Assembly: GCA_011620785.1 (NCBI GenBank)
Contig: WOYM01000116.1
Span: 17,250 to 81,249, forward strand
From: Methanothrix sp.
Lineage (GTDB): Archaea; Halobacteriota; Methanosarcinia; Methanotrichales; Methanotrichaceae
DNA: 64,000 nucleotides
Reading direction: 5' to 3'
Under the pieces are notes generated by a model. The model searched no databases and had not been told where the DNA came from. It saw nothing but the letters and a program-made list of their open reading frames with translations. A program made the position numbers and the translations under genes. This document shows positions 16,083 through 24,413 of the stretch, in pieces (position 1 is the stretch's first letter; the number at the start of each line of letters is the position of its first letter).

Positions 16083-17150
16083 ATGAGAGCCATGGTATTA
16101 TTCATTGGTTTGTTGTTTCTGTTAGGCATCGTTTTTGCCGGTACCGTTAATTGTAAGTCAGACAACGCTAATCCTGCAGCTCCAGGACAGACAGGGGCTA
16201 ACCCAGGACAGATAAAATCCACAGACGATCCAGGCGAAAGTTCCAGCAGCATTGATCTGGGGCTGTCGAGCATGGAGAATTGGCTCAATCAGCCGGCCAA
16301 CTACTTCCCCTGGTACAGCTCGGGTGGATCATCCTTCTACAGCCAAGGATATAGCGACAGCACGTTCTCTCCTTTCAGAGAATTTTATGCAACCTCAGGT
16401 ATGCCTGTAGTGGGCGGTATAATCAGCACCCCCATCAAGTTCGATATCGCGCAGAAAACGCCTGCCACGGTATACTATGGCGTAGGCCAGGCATTGCCAT
16501 ACTCCCAATATATATCCACAGTGCCATCCAAGACTAACGACCTCTGGATTCAAGGAGCAACAAGCTGGTCCCAGTATGTGGTAAGCCCTGTTGGAACCTG
16601 GCTGCAACTGGTTGCCAATGCACCCGTCGGAGGATCAGCAGGATTCTATGATATTGTTCAGACCGACACACCCGCTATAAAGTACAGCACGTATCAGTTC
16701 AACCAAGGCTATAACACCATGAACTTCAATGCCAATCAGGTGGGGAGACACATGCTTTACTTTGTGGTGAACAACCAGCCCAGTAATGTGGTCGTTGTGG
16801 ATGTGTTTGCCCAGGTTCCAACGACTCAGTACCAGACCGGCACTCCGACCACAATGACTCCACCTACGTCAACGCCGCCGCAAACGACTTCTTTTGGCGG
16901 AGACACCCCTGTGACAATCCAGTCACAAGGGATGAGAGGATACCAGGTATTCTTGGATGGAAATTACATAGGTACTGAGGGGACAGGTGGAGATCCTCTG
17001 GACGGAAAGTTCAGCTTTAGCGTCGTTGGCAACCAGAATCACGACATTAGAGTCTACGATGGCCAATTCAACTACCCGAAGACGATGTACTTCCAAAGAG
17101 GAGTTCAGAAGATAATCAATGTGGAGCCCGGAACAGCGGTCTATATCTAG
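16083..17150 (+). CDS. Secreted or surface protein of unknown function
   Basis: 355 residues with a signal peptide (MRAMVLFIGLLFLLGIVFAG), a low-complexity Gly/Pro/Ser/Thr region to about residue 60, an aromatic- and Tyr-rich middle (YFPWYSSGGSSFYSQGY), beta-rich text, a Pro/Thr linker near 255-275 (TPTTMTPPTSTPPQ), and a C-terminal domain with YQVFLDGNYIGTE and a KIINVEPG end that looks PEGA-like (short carbohydrate/surface beta domain). GGAGG lies nine bases before the ATG and a CTATATATAC box near 16025-16034 is a good promoter. No PGF-CTERM or transmembrane anchor is seen. Likely an envelope protein; role unknown. Confidence 0.7.
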   Translation: MRAMVLFIGLLFLLGIVFAGTVNCKSDNANPAAPGQTGANPGQIKSTDDPGESSSSIDLGLSSMENWLNQPANYFPWYSSGGSSFYSQGYSDSTFSPFREFYATSGMPVVGGIISTPIKFDIAQKTPATVYYGVGQALPYSQYISTVPSKTNDLWIQGATSWSQYVVSPVGTWLQLVANAPVGGSAGFYDIVQTDTPAIKYSTYQFNQGYNTMNFNANQVGRHMLYFVVNNQPSNVVVVDVFAQVPTTQYQTGTPTTMTPPTSTPPQTTSFGGDTPVTIQSQGMRGYQVFLDGNYIGTEGTGGDPLDGKFSFSVVGNQNHDIRVYDGQFNYPKTMYFQRGVQKIINVEPGTAVYI

Positions 17151-17199
17151 ATCGTCATATCTTTTTTCATCACCGAGACATTGTTTGAGAGCTGATCAC

Positions 17200-17808
17200 T
17201 CACCCTCTTCCTGTCCGGGCGCCTCCTTCCTTTTCCTCCGGCTTCTCCTCTGGAGAGGCCCTTTTTCGATCCCGTATCATCCCCTTGCGGACCATTCTCT
17301 CCTTGATCATCATTCGCACCTCATCGCCGCCCACGCTGAAGACCTCGGAGATCAATTCCTTCGCCACCTCCAACTCCCTGCCGATGAGGGGATCGGATGC
17401 GCTCGACCTTCCCGCCAGGCGACAGAGATGGTCTAAGGGCTTGTCCACCATCTGGGAGGAGTATCGGTCCTGCTCCTCTTTGTAGATCTTGAGCATGCCA
17501 TAGATGTAGGGATAAAGAGGTGTGGCCGGACTGAGCCGGTAAAAGGTGTTGGTCTTCTTCTTGGCCTCGGCACGGGGTGAGGGGAGGATTCTCTTCTCCA
17601 TGACCACTACCCCCAGCCTCTCCAACTTGTCCAGCTTATTGATGAGGGTGGTCTGGTTCCAGAATGGTCCACCGCCGGTGGGCCCCAGCTCCCGCCAGAT
17701 CTGGTTCAGCTGCACAAACCCCCCCTTCCTCTTAAGATAGACGAGCAGCATTGCCAGAGGCATTTGATCGCGCTGCAGGGCGGTATAGCGGGCGAACTCA
17801 TCCAACAT
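17200..17808 (-). CDS. Winged-helix DNA-binding protein, putative regulator
   Basis: 202 residues. The N-terminal 80 residues resemble a MarR/PadR-like winged helix: LAMLLVYLKRKGGFVQLNQI, then NQTTLINKLDKLERLGVVVM as recognition helix and wing. A middle helical part could dimerise, and the C terminus is a charged tail (RKRASPEEKPEEKEGG). It is divergent from glmU, with only 94 bases between starts, so it may regulate the glycan operon; that is inference. No ligand domain is recognised. Confidence 0.6.
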   Translation of the reverse strand: MLDEFARYTALQRDQMPLAMLLVYLKRKGGFVQLNQIWRELGPTGGGPFWNQTTLINKLDKLERLGVVVMEKRILPSPRAEAKKKTNTFYRLSPATPLYPYIYGMLKIYKEEQDRYSSQMVDKPLDHLCRLAGRSSASDPLIGRELEVAKELISEVFSVGGDEVRMMIKERMVRKGMIRDRKRASPEEKPEEKEGGARTGRG

Positions 17809-17902
17809 GAGTGCCTCTGGGACAAATAACCGTAAAGCCTTTTCGGTTTTTTTGCAGAAGCATTTTTATCCCCCTTGCATCCTCAGATCTCAGGGTTAGA
17901 CA

Positions 17903-19120
17903 ATGCAAGCGATCATTCTCGCCGCGGGCGAAGGAAGCAGGATGCGCCCACTGACCGCAAGGGTGCCAAAGGTCATGCTCCCGATAGCTGGCAGGCCACT
18001 TCTCGAGCATATCGTTCTCCGGGCCAAAGAGGCAGGAATTGAGAGGTTCGTGCTGGTGGTGGGTTACGGCGCCGATTCGGTGCGGGATCATTTCCAGGAC
18101 GGCCGGAGCCTTGGGGTGAAGATAGAATATGCTCATCAGAATGAGCAGCTGGGAACTGCCCATGCGCTGATGGCGGCGGAGAGCCTGGCCGAGGACGGTT
18201 TCATGGTATTGAATGGGGACGTTCTTCCCGATGTTGGCGCACTGAAGGAGCTGGCGGCCAAGGATATGGCGGTCTCTGCGATCAAGGTCGATGACCCAAG
18301 CAGGTACGGCGTCTTTCTGGAGGAGGACGGCATCTTCCAGTCGGTGGTGGAGAAGAGCGACGATCCCCCCTCAAACCTGGCCAATGCCGGCATCTATCAC
18401 TTCAAGAAATGGATCTTCGATGAGCTGCGGGTCATACCCAAATCCTCTCGGGGGGAGTACGAGCTGACAGACGGCCTGAACCGTGCGGCAAACAAAGAGG
18501 CAATCGAGATCGTAGAGCTGAACAGCTGGCTGGAGATCGGCCGGCCCTGGGACATCCTGGAGGCTAATCTTGCGCTGCTCCCCCAGGTCGAGCCCCGGAT
18601 CCTGGGAGAGGTGGAAGAGGGAGCGACCCTGAAAGGAAGGATCTCCATCGGCAGGGGAACAGTCATCCGCTCTGGATCCTATCTCGAAGGGCCGGTTATG
18701 ATCGGCCAGGACTCGGAGATCGGGCCCAACTGCTATATCCGGCCTGCATGCTGCATAGGGGACAACGTCCGAATAGGCAATGCCGTGGAGATCAAGAACA
18801 GCGCCATTATGAATGGCACCAAGATCGGCCACCTCTCCTATGTGGGAGACAGCGTCATCGACGAGAGATGCAACTTCGGTGCAGGGACCATCTGCTCAAA
18901 CCTACGCCATGATAAGAGTAACATTAAGTCATATCTCAAAGGAGAGAAGATAGACAGCGGCAGGCGCAAGCTTGGTGTGATCATGGGCCATGGAGTCATG
19001 ACCGGGATCAATACCTCAATCTATCCGGGAACGGTGATTGAGGCCGGCTACTGGGGCAGGCCTGCAGAGGTCATCCGGGGCCATATATCTGCAGAAATGA
19101 AAGATAATGGGCTTTTGTGA
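17903..19120 (+). CDS. glmU: Bifunctional sugar-1-phosphate nucleotidylyltransferase/acetyltransferase (GlmU-like)
   Basis: The N-terminal half is a nucleotidyltransferase with MQAIILAAGEGSRMRPLT, KVMLPIAGRPLLEHI and LGTAHALMAAE; NGDVLPD is the metal region. The C-terminal half is a left-handed beta-helix of hexapeptide repeats (ILGEVEEGATLKGRISIGRG, then GPVMIGQDSEIGPNCYIRPA) ending in an acetyltransferase active-site-like IMGHGVMTGIN. It fits archaeal GlmU, which acetylates glucosamine-1-phosphate and makes UDP-GlcNAc. It is the first gene of the plus-strand glycan operon whose next genes use UDP-GlcNAc derivatives. A paralogue lies at 27253-28461. Other NDP-sugar specificity cannot be excluded. 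Confidence 0.85.
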   Translation: MQAIILAAGEGSRMRPLTARVPKVMLPIAGRPLLEHIVLRAKEAGIERFVLVVGYGADSVRDHFQDGRSLGVKIEYAHQNEQLGTAHALMAAESLAEDGFMVLNGDVLPDVGALKELAAKDMAVSAIKVDDPSRYGVFLEEDGIFQSVVEKSDDPPSNLANAGIYHFKKWIFDELRVIPKSSRGEYELTDGLNRAANKEAIEIVELNSWLEIGRPWDILEANLALLPQVEPRILGEVEEGATLKGRISIGRGTVIRSGSYLEGPVMIGQDSEIGPNCYIRPACCIGDNVRIGNAVEIKNSAIMNGTKIGHLSYVGDSVIDERCNFGAGTICSNLRHDKSNIKSYLKGEKIDSGRRKLGVIMGHGVMTGINTSIYPGTVIEAGYWGRPAEVIRGHISAEMKDNGLL

Positions 19121-19187
19121 CAAGCCTTTTCAAGGGTGAAGATGAGCACAGGATTTAACGACCAGAACAGGATACAAGGAGATCTTG

Positions 19188-20288
19188 ATGAGAGATTTTA
19201 TTTCCATAGCCAAGCCCACAGTGGGGGAAGAAGAGATAGAGGCGGTGGGAGAGGTGCTGAGGAGCGGCATGCTCACTCAGGGCGAAAAGGTCAAGAATTT
19301 CGAAGAGGAGTTCAGCGAGTATTTGGGTGTAGGACATTCTATTGCCGTCAGCAACGGCACTGTGGCCCTGGACCTGGCCCTGAAAGGATTGGGCCTCGAG
19401 CCGGGAGACGAGGTCATCTCACCGGCATTCACCTTTATTGCTACCGCCAATACCGTTCTCTACCAGGGCTCGGTGCCCGTCTTCGCTGACGTGGATCCCA
19501 GGACGTTCAATATCGATCCAGACGACCTCTCAGAGAAGATCACCCCTCGTACTCGAGCGGTGATCGGGGTTCACCTCTACGGCCAGCCATTCGATGCCAA
19601 GGCTGTTAGCCAGATCTGCGAGGATCATAACATTGCCCTGGTGGAGGATTGCGCTCAGGCCCACGGTGCGATGATCAGGGGGAGGATGGCGGGCTCATTC
19701 GGAACCGGCTGTTTCTCCTTCTATCCTACAAAGAACATGACCACCGGTGAGGGAGGCATGATCACCACCAACGATGACGCCCTGGCCGATCGCCTGCGAC
19801 TGCTCCGAAACCACGGTGACACCGGAAAGTACAACCACATATCAATAGGCTACAACTACCGGATGACGAACATCCAGGGTGCCATAGGCTCGGGCCAGCT
19901 CAAGCGGCTGGAGGGATTCATCGCCAAGAGGATCGAGAATGCCGATACCTTGAATAAAACGATCAAGATCGATGGGCTGACAGTTCCCTTCCGGATGGCG
20001 GATGTACGTCATGTCTACAATCAGTATGTCCTGCGGGTGGAGGATGACTTCCCCGTCTCCAGAGAGAAGCTGATGGAGTACCTCAATGCCAATGGCATCG
20101 CCACCGCAGTACATTATCCCAAAGCGGTCTATGAGCAGCCCATCTACCAAAAGCTGGGTTATGGCCGGGATAGGTGTCCGGTATCAGAGGACGTATCCCG
20201 CCGGGTGATGAGCCTTCCTGTGCATCCCTCATTGAGCGCCTCTGACCTCCAGCATATCGCCCAGACCATAAATTGCTTCGAGGACTGA
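19188..20288 (+). CDS. DegT/DnrJ/EryC1-family sugar aminotransferase (WbpE-like)
   Basis: PLP-dependent aminotransferase acting on 3-keto nucleotide sugars. GMLTQGEKVKNFEEEFSEYL, AVSNGTVALDLALKGLGLE, ISPAFTFIATANTVLYQG, VEDCAQAHGA and CFSFYPTKNMTTGEGGM (with the PLP lysine) are diagnostic. ATG 19188 follows AAGGAG by five bases; an in-frame TTG three bases earlier is less likely. Together with the following dehydrogenase and acetyltransferase it would install the 3-acetamido group on UDP-GlcNAcA, as WbpE does in Pseudomonas. 366 residues, normal length. Confidence 0.85.
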   Translation: MRDFISIAKPTVGEEEIEAVGEVLRSGMLTQGEKVKNFEEEFSEYLGVGHSIAVSNGTVALDLALKGLGLEPGDEVISPAFTFIATANTVLYQGSVPVFADVDPRTFNIDPDDLSEKITPRTRAVIGVHLYGQPFDAKAVSQICEDHNIALVEDCAQAHGAMIRGRMAGSFGTGCFSFYPTKNMTTGEGGMITTNDDALADRLRLLRNHGDTGKYNHISIGYNYRMTNIQGAIGSGQLKRLEGFIAKRIENADTLNKTIKIDGLTVPFRMADVRHVYNQYVLRVEDDFPVSREKLMEYLNANGIATAVHYPKAVYEQPIYQKLGYGRDRCPVSEDVSRRVMSLPVHPSLSASDLQHIAQTINCFED

Positions 20289-20290
20289 AC

Positions 20291-21253
20291 ATGGACGTTG
20301 GAGTTATTGGCGTCGGGGCCATGGGAAAGAACCATGTGCGTGTCTACTCGGAGCTGAAAGGGGTAGATACAGTCTACGTCTACGATCCCATATCTGAAAA
20401 TGCTCAGCGTGCCAGTGAGTTCGCCACCATCTGCTCAAGCCCCGAGGAGCTGCTGGCACGGGCAGAGGCGGTAAGCGTATGCGTTCCCACTCGATACCAC
20501 TTCGATACGGCCAGTAAGGTCATAAAAGCAGGGGTAAACTGCCTGATCGAGAAGCCCATCACAATGACTGTCCAGGAGGCAGAGCGTCTCTTGGGGCTGA
20601 TCGAGAAGACCGATCTTGTCGTGGGGGTGGGCCATATAGAGAGGTTCAACCCCATTGTGGAGGAGATCAAGAAGATCGCCGAGCGACCGGACTACGTCTC
20701 CATCAAGAGACATAACCCCACATCCAACCGCATAACCGATGCCTCAGTGGTCGAGGACCTCATGATCCATGATATAGACATAGTCTTCAATGTCCTCTTC
20801 AAAGGGGAGGAGGACTACCAGATCTTCAGCGCCGGCAGCCGCAACGTCTGCGAGACGATGGCGGTCTTCTCCGAATCCGTGGTCTCCATCTCCGCCAGCC
20901 GCCTGTCCTCCAAGAAGTTTCGCACCTTCTATGTGGAGGCAGAGGAGTTCACCACCGAGGGCGACTTCATGACCCAGGAGGTATACGTCTACCGAAAACC
21001 AGGAAAATACCGGGTAGAGGACGAGAGGTATCTGCAGGAGAACATCATCGAGAAGGTCCTGGTTAACAAGGTAGAGCCCCTCAAGGTGGAACTGAAGACG
21101 TTCCTGGACTGCGTCAAGCAGAATAAGAGCTTCCCGGTCACTCCAGGAGAGGGCAAAAAGAACCTGGAGATCTGCGAGAGGATCAAATCGGGAGTCAACT
21201 ACCGCGTCCTGAAGGGCACGGCTTGCCTCTACGCAAAAAGTCGCGAGGCGTAA
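20291..21253 (+). CDS. Gfo/Idh/MocA-family oxidoreductase (WbpB-like sugar-acid 3-dehydrogenase)
   Basis: NAD-dependent oxidoreductase, 320 residues. The Rossmann start MDVGVIGVGAMGKNHVRVYS, CVPTRYHFDTA, the catalytic-region CLIEKPITMTVQEAERL and VGHIERFNPIVEEIKK are typical. ATG 20291 is two bases after the aminotransferase stop. In the Wbp pathway this step oxidises C3 of UDP-GlcNAcA before transamination. The last 18 or so residues (NYRVLKGTACLYAKSREA) are read from DNA nearly identical to an IS200/IS605 right-end hairpin, so the native C terminus seems to have been replaced by element sequence. Confidence 0.83.
   Translation: MDVGVIGVGAMGKNHVRVYSELKGVDTVYVYDPISENAQRASEFATICSSPEELLARAEAVSVCVPTRYHFDTASKVIKAGVNCLIEKPITMTVQEAERLLGLIEKTDLVVGVGHIERFNPIVEEIKKIAERPDYVSIKRHNPTSNRITDASVVEDLMIHDIDIVFNVLFKGEEDYQIFSAGSRNVCETMAVFSESVVSISASRLSSKKFRTFYVEAEEFTTEGDFMTQEVYVYRKPGKYRVEDERYLQENIIEKVLVNKVEPLKVELKTFLDCVKQNKSFPVTPGEGKKNLEICERIKSGVNYRVLKGTACLYAKSREA
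21192..21230 (-). mobile_element. IS200/IS605-type right-end hairpin relic B, inside the wbpB-like gene
   Basis: GGAGTCAACTACCGCGTCCT continues GAAGGGCACGGCTTGCCTCT. The part from 21199 matches relic A in 24 of 26 positions, and GAGTCAACTACC is shared with relic D. This is the form of the hairpin at the tnpB end of IS200/IS605 elements. Here it lies in frame in the 3' end of a gene and is translated. Confidence 0.6.
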
Positions 21254-21426
21254 GGGTGGCTGACTCTTCATGCTGACTACACTGTGGCACATATATCTCA
21301 TATGCCTCCGATACCGTGTCCCTGTATTTGCTTGTACGAGTCAGTTAAGCTGTTGTCTGTTCCTCGTCAAAACGAGGGGAATATCAAATGGTCTGACTCT
21401 AGCAATGGACATCAGGAGATGGATTT

Positions 21427-22074
21427 GTGAGCATAAATAACTTACAGGAGATCGGAATGACAAAATCCCAGGACAATTCTATAGGCAATTCTCAGGATGA
21501 GTCCCAGGCCTATTATGCTCATCCCACGGCCATTGTGGAGAGCGAATCCATCGGCGAGGGAACGAAGATCTGGCACTTTGCTCACGTGCGCCGGAGCTCT
21601 AAAATCGGTAAGGGCTGCAACATCGGTAAGAGCGTCTACATAGACATCGGGGCAGAGGTGGGAGACAATGTGAAGATCCAGAACTTCGTCTCCGTCTACA
21701 AGGGGGTTAAGATCGAGGACGATGTCTTCGTGGGCCCATCGGCTACATTCACCAATGACCTCTATCCCCGCGCCTTTATCTGGGACGAGGAGCACGTCTC
21801 GGCTACCAGGATCTGCCGGGGGTCGAGCATAGGGGCCAATGCCACCATTGTATGCGGAATAACAGTAGGCGATTATGCCATGATCGGAGCGGGAAGCGTG
21901 GTGACAGAGGACGTGCCATCCCATGCCCTGATCCTGGGAAATCCGGGCCGACAGAGGGGTTGGGTCTGCCGCTGCGGCCGTCGTCTGAATACGGTTTTGC
22001 ATGATGACGGCAGCAAGACTGTGTATAGATGTTCATCCTGCGGAATGGATGTCGAGATCGTAAAGAAGGCATAA
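21427..22074 (+). CDS. Hexapeptide-repeat N-acetyltransferase (WbpD-like) with C-terminal zinc ribbon
   Basis: Left-handed beta-helix acetyltransferase: YYAHPTAIVESESIGEGTKI, WHFAHVRRSSKIGKGCNIGK, NFVSVYKGVKIEDDVFVG, FTNDLYPRAF and GANATIVCGITVGDYAMIG match the WbpD/PglD-like group that acetylates the 3-amino sugar nucleotide. The C terminus adds CRCGRR...CSSCGMDV, a probable zinc ribbon. Two starts are plausible: GTG 21427 (GGAG eight bases upstream) and ATG 21457 (AGGAG six bases upstream). A gap of about 170 bases with a CCTCGT/ACGAGG hairpin at 21362-21377 separates it from the wbpB-like gene. Confidence 0.85.
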   Translation: MSINNLQEIGMTKSQDNSIGNSQDESQAYYAHPTAIVESESIGEGTKIWHFAHVRRSSKIGKGCNIGKSVYIDIGAEVGDNVKIQNFVSVYKGVKIEDDVFVGPSATFTNDLYPRAFIWDEEHVSATRICRGSSIGANATIVCGITVGDYAMIGAGSVVTEDVPSHALILGNPGRQRGWVCRCGRRLNTVLHDDGSKTVYRCSSCGMDVEIVKKA

Positions 22075-22127
22075 CGAAGACATAAAAAGGCATAGAAGGG
22101 GAGAAGGGCAGGAGAAGGAGAAGAACT

Positions 22128-23324
22128 ATGGAATTGTCCGATAATAAAGCGAAGATCGCGGTCGTCGGCCTTGGCAATGCCGGCCTGCCGCTGGCTGCGG
22201 TCATTGCCGACAGAGGAATTGCTGTTTTGGGTGTGGACATAAATGAGGAGCGCTGCCGGCTTATAAACCAGGGAACCAATCCCATCCCCGAGGAAGAGGG
22301 TTTGGAGGAGCTGATAATTCGGCACGGAGGGAAGAATCTCATTGCCACACCACGCTTCGAGGATGCGAGAGACTGCTCAAGTTTCATAGTGATTGTGCCC
22401 CTATTCGTGGACCAGAGCAATAATCCTGATTTTTCGATTATGGAGAAGGCTCTGCTCTCTTTAGGCCGGATACTGAAGAAGAGGGATCTGGTGGTCCTGG
22501 AGACCACCTTCCCTCCCGGGACGACATCGGGTAGGGTCAAAAAGCTGCTGTGCGAGACCAGCGGTCTTAAGGATGGCGAGTTCTTCCTGGCCTACTCCCC
22601 GGAGAGGATAATGACCGGATATAGCATAAGCCGGCTGAGGGAGTTTCCCAAGGTGATCGGGGGCACTGATGAGGAGAGCGGCCTGGCAGCATATCAGCTC
22701 TACCGGCAGTTCATCTCCAACCTCCATCTGGTCTCATCGGCCAGTGTGGCGGAGATGATCAAGGTGATGGAGGGCTGCTACAGGGATGTGAACATCGCCC
22801 TGGCCAATGAGCTTTATAAGATCTGTCAGGATCTGGGAATCGACTTTTTCGAGGCGAGAGAGAAGGCTTGCCATCAGTTCTGCCATATCCACCTGCCTTC
22901 CACCGGGGTGGGAGGGCACTGCATTCCCGTCTACCCCTGGTTTTTGATCAAAGAGATGGAAAAACGAGAAAAATTCGATAAATGCCGCCTTCTTCATACC
23001 TCACGCATCATCAATGATGAGATGATCCAGTACTGGGCGGAGAGGATATTGCTGGAGTGCATGAAGATCAACAAACCGCTCTGTGAAATCAAGATCTGCA
23101 TCAAGGGCATAACATTCCGAGCGGGAGTGCGAGAATTCTATCACAGCAGAAACCTGGCACTGGCAAGGCTTCTCTCTGATAAAGGCCTGGACGTCTATGT
23201 GGCAGATCCACTGCTGAACAATGATGAGGTGGCCGCCAAGGGCTTCAGAAGCATCAAGCCCAAAGAGGCCGACCTGGTATTCGATCCCTTCCAGCTGAGC
23301 TTCGAATCTAGTAAAGCGCTCTAG
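22128..23324 (+). CDS. Nucleotide-sugar 6-dehydrogenase (WbpA/WecC-like)
   Basis: 398-residue NAD-dependent UDP-sugar dehydrogenase that oxidises C6 to a uronic acid. IAVVGLGNAGLPLAAVIADR is the NAD site, VVLETTFPPGTTSGRVK the linker motif, FFLAYSPERIMTG the central motif, and STGVGGHCIPVYPWFL contains the catalytic Cys. With WbpB, WbpD and WbpE-like neighbours the likely substrate is UDP-GlcNAc (WbpA role); with the epimerase next door UDP-ManNAc (WecC role) remains possible. AGGAGAAGGAG precedes the ATG. Confidence 0.85.
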   Translation: MELSDNKAKIAVVGLGNAGLPLAAVIADRGIAVLGVDINEERCRLINQGTNPIPEEEGLEELIIRHGGKNLIATPRFEDARDCSSFIVIVPLFVDQSNNPDFSIMEKALLSLGRILKKRDLVVLETTFPPGTTSGRVKKLLCETSGLKDGEFFLAYSPERIMTGYSISRLREFPKVIGGTDEESGLAAYQLYRQFISNLHLVSSASVAEMIKVMEGCYRDVNIALANELYKICQDLGIDFFEAREKACHQFCHIHLPSTGVGGHCIPVYPWFLIKEMEKREKFDKCRLLHTSRIINDEMIQYWAERILLECMKINKPLCEIKICIKGITFRAGVREFYHSRNLALARLLSDKGLDVYVADPLLNNDEVAAKGFRSIKPKEADLVFDPFQLSFESSKAL

Positions 23325-23336
23325 GGACTTGATCGC

Positions 23337-24413
23337 ATGAAGATAGCAACCATTGTCGGCGCCCGGCCCAACTTCATCAAGCTGGCTCCGGTATCAAAGG
23401 AGATAAGAAAGCGAAACCTCAAGGAGGTCATAGTCCATACCGGCCAGCATTATAACTATGAGATGGACAGGATATTCTTCGATCAGATGGGGATAGCTGC
23501 TCCAGACTATCACCTGGGCATAGGCTCTGGCAGCCATGGATTTCAGACCGGAGAGATGCTCAAGAAAACGGAAGAGGTCCTGCAAAAGGAGATGCCGGAT
23601 GCGGTTATAGTATTTGGAGACACCAACTCCACACTAGCCGGTGGGCTGGCGGCGGCAAAGATGCATATCAAGTGTGCTCATATCGAGGCCGGACTGAGGT
23701 CGTTTGATAAGAGGATGCCCGAAGAGATCAACCGGGTGCTGGTGGACCATTGCTCTGATCTCCTCCTCTGTCCGACCAGGACTGCGATCGATAACCTGAA
23801 AAGAGAAGGGATTGTCCAGAACGTCCATCTGACGGGAGATGTGATGGTGGACGCGCAAAAGGATTGCGAGAGGATTGCCGAGAGCGAATCTCATATCCTT
23901 GAGGCTCTGGGGCTCAAGCCCAGGGGCTACTATCTGGCAACTGTTCACCGGGCATCCAACACAGATGATCCGGAAAACCTCAGGGCGATTGCTCTGGCCC
24001 TCCAGGATCTGGATGATGTGGTCTTTCCCTGCCATCCTCGAGCGGAGAAGTACCTGAAGAAGTTTGGCCTGTGGGAGGATCTGGAAAAAAAGATCAGGAT
24101 GATAAAGCCAGTAGGATACCTTGATATGCTTCTTTTAGAGAAGAACGCCAAAAAGATCGTCACCGACTCGGGTGGGGTGCAAAAGGAGGCATATCTCTTG
24201 GGCATTCCCTGCATAACCCTTAGGGACACGACGGAATGGATAGAGACGGTAAACGACGGCTGGAACGTCCTCGTCCGGCCGGGGGAGGATATCGCTTCTG
24301 CGATCAGAGATTTCCGGCCGAGGCATGAGCGCCAGGATGTATTCGGAAAGGGCAGGGCGAGCGCTATGATCGTGGATCTGATCGAGAAGCTGGTAGGGTC
24401 AGGTGGATCTTGA
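23337..24413 (+). CDS. UDP-N-acetylglucosamine 2-epimerase family (WecB/WbpI-like)
   Basis: Non-hydrolysing UDP-HexNAc 2-epimerase, 358 residues: MKIATIVGARPNFIKLAPV, VHTGQHYNYEMDRIFFDQM, VFGDTNSTLAGGLAA, HIEAGLRSFDKRMPEEINR, VHLTGDVMVDA, ATVHRASNTDDPENL and TDSGGVQKEAYLLGIPCITL. It lies 12 bases after the dehydrogenase. In the full Wbp set this enzyme is WbpI, converting the 2,3-diacetamido glucuronic to the mannuronic form; alone with the dehydrogenase it could make UDP-ManNAcA. Context favours the former. Confidence 0.9.
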   Translation: MKIATIVGARPNFIKLAPVSKEIRKRNLKEVIVHTGQHYNYEMDRIFFDQMGIAAPDYHLGIGSGSHGFQTGEMLKKTEEVLQKEMPDAVIVFGDTNSTLAGGLAAAKMHIKCAHIEAGLRSFDKRMPEEINRVLVDHCSDLLLCPTRTAIDNLKREGIVQNVHLTGDVMVDAQKDCERIAESESHILEALGLKPRGYYLATVHRASNTDDPENLRAIALALQDLDDVVFPCHPRAEKYLKKFGLWEDLEKKIRMIKPVGYLDMLLLEKNAKKIVTDSGGVQKEAYLLGIPCITLRDTTEWIETVNDGWNVLVRPGEDIASAIRDFRPRHERQDVFGKGRASAMIVDLIEKLVGSGGS

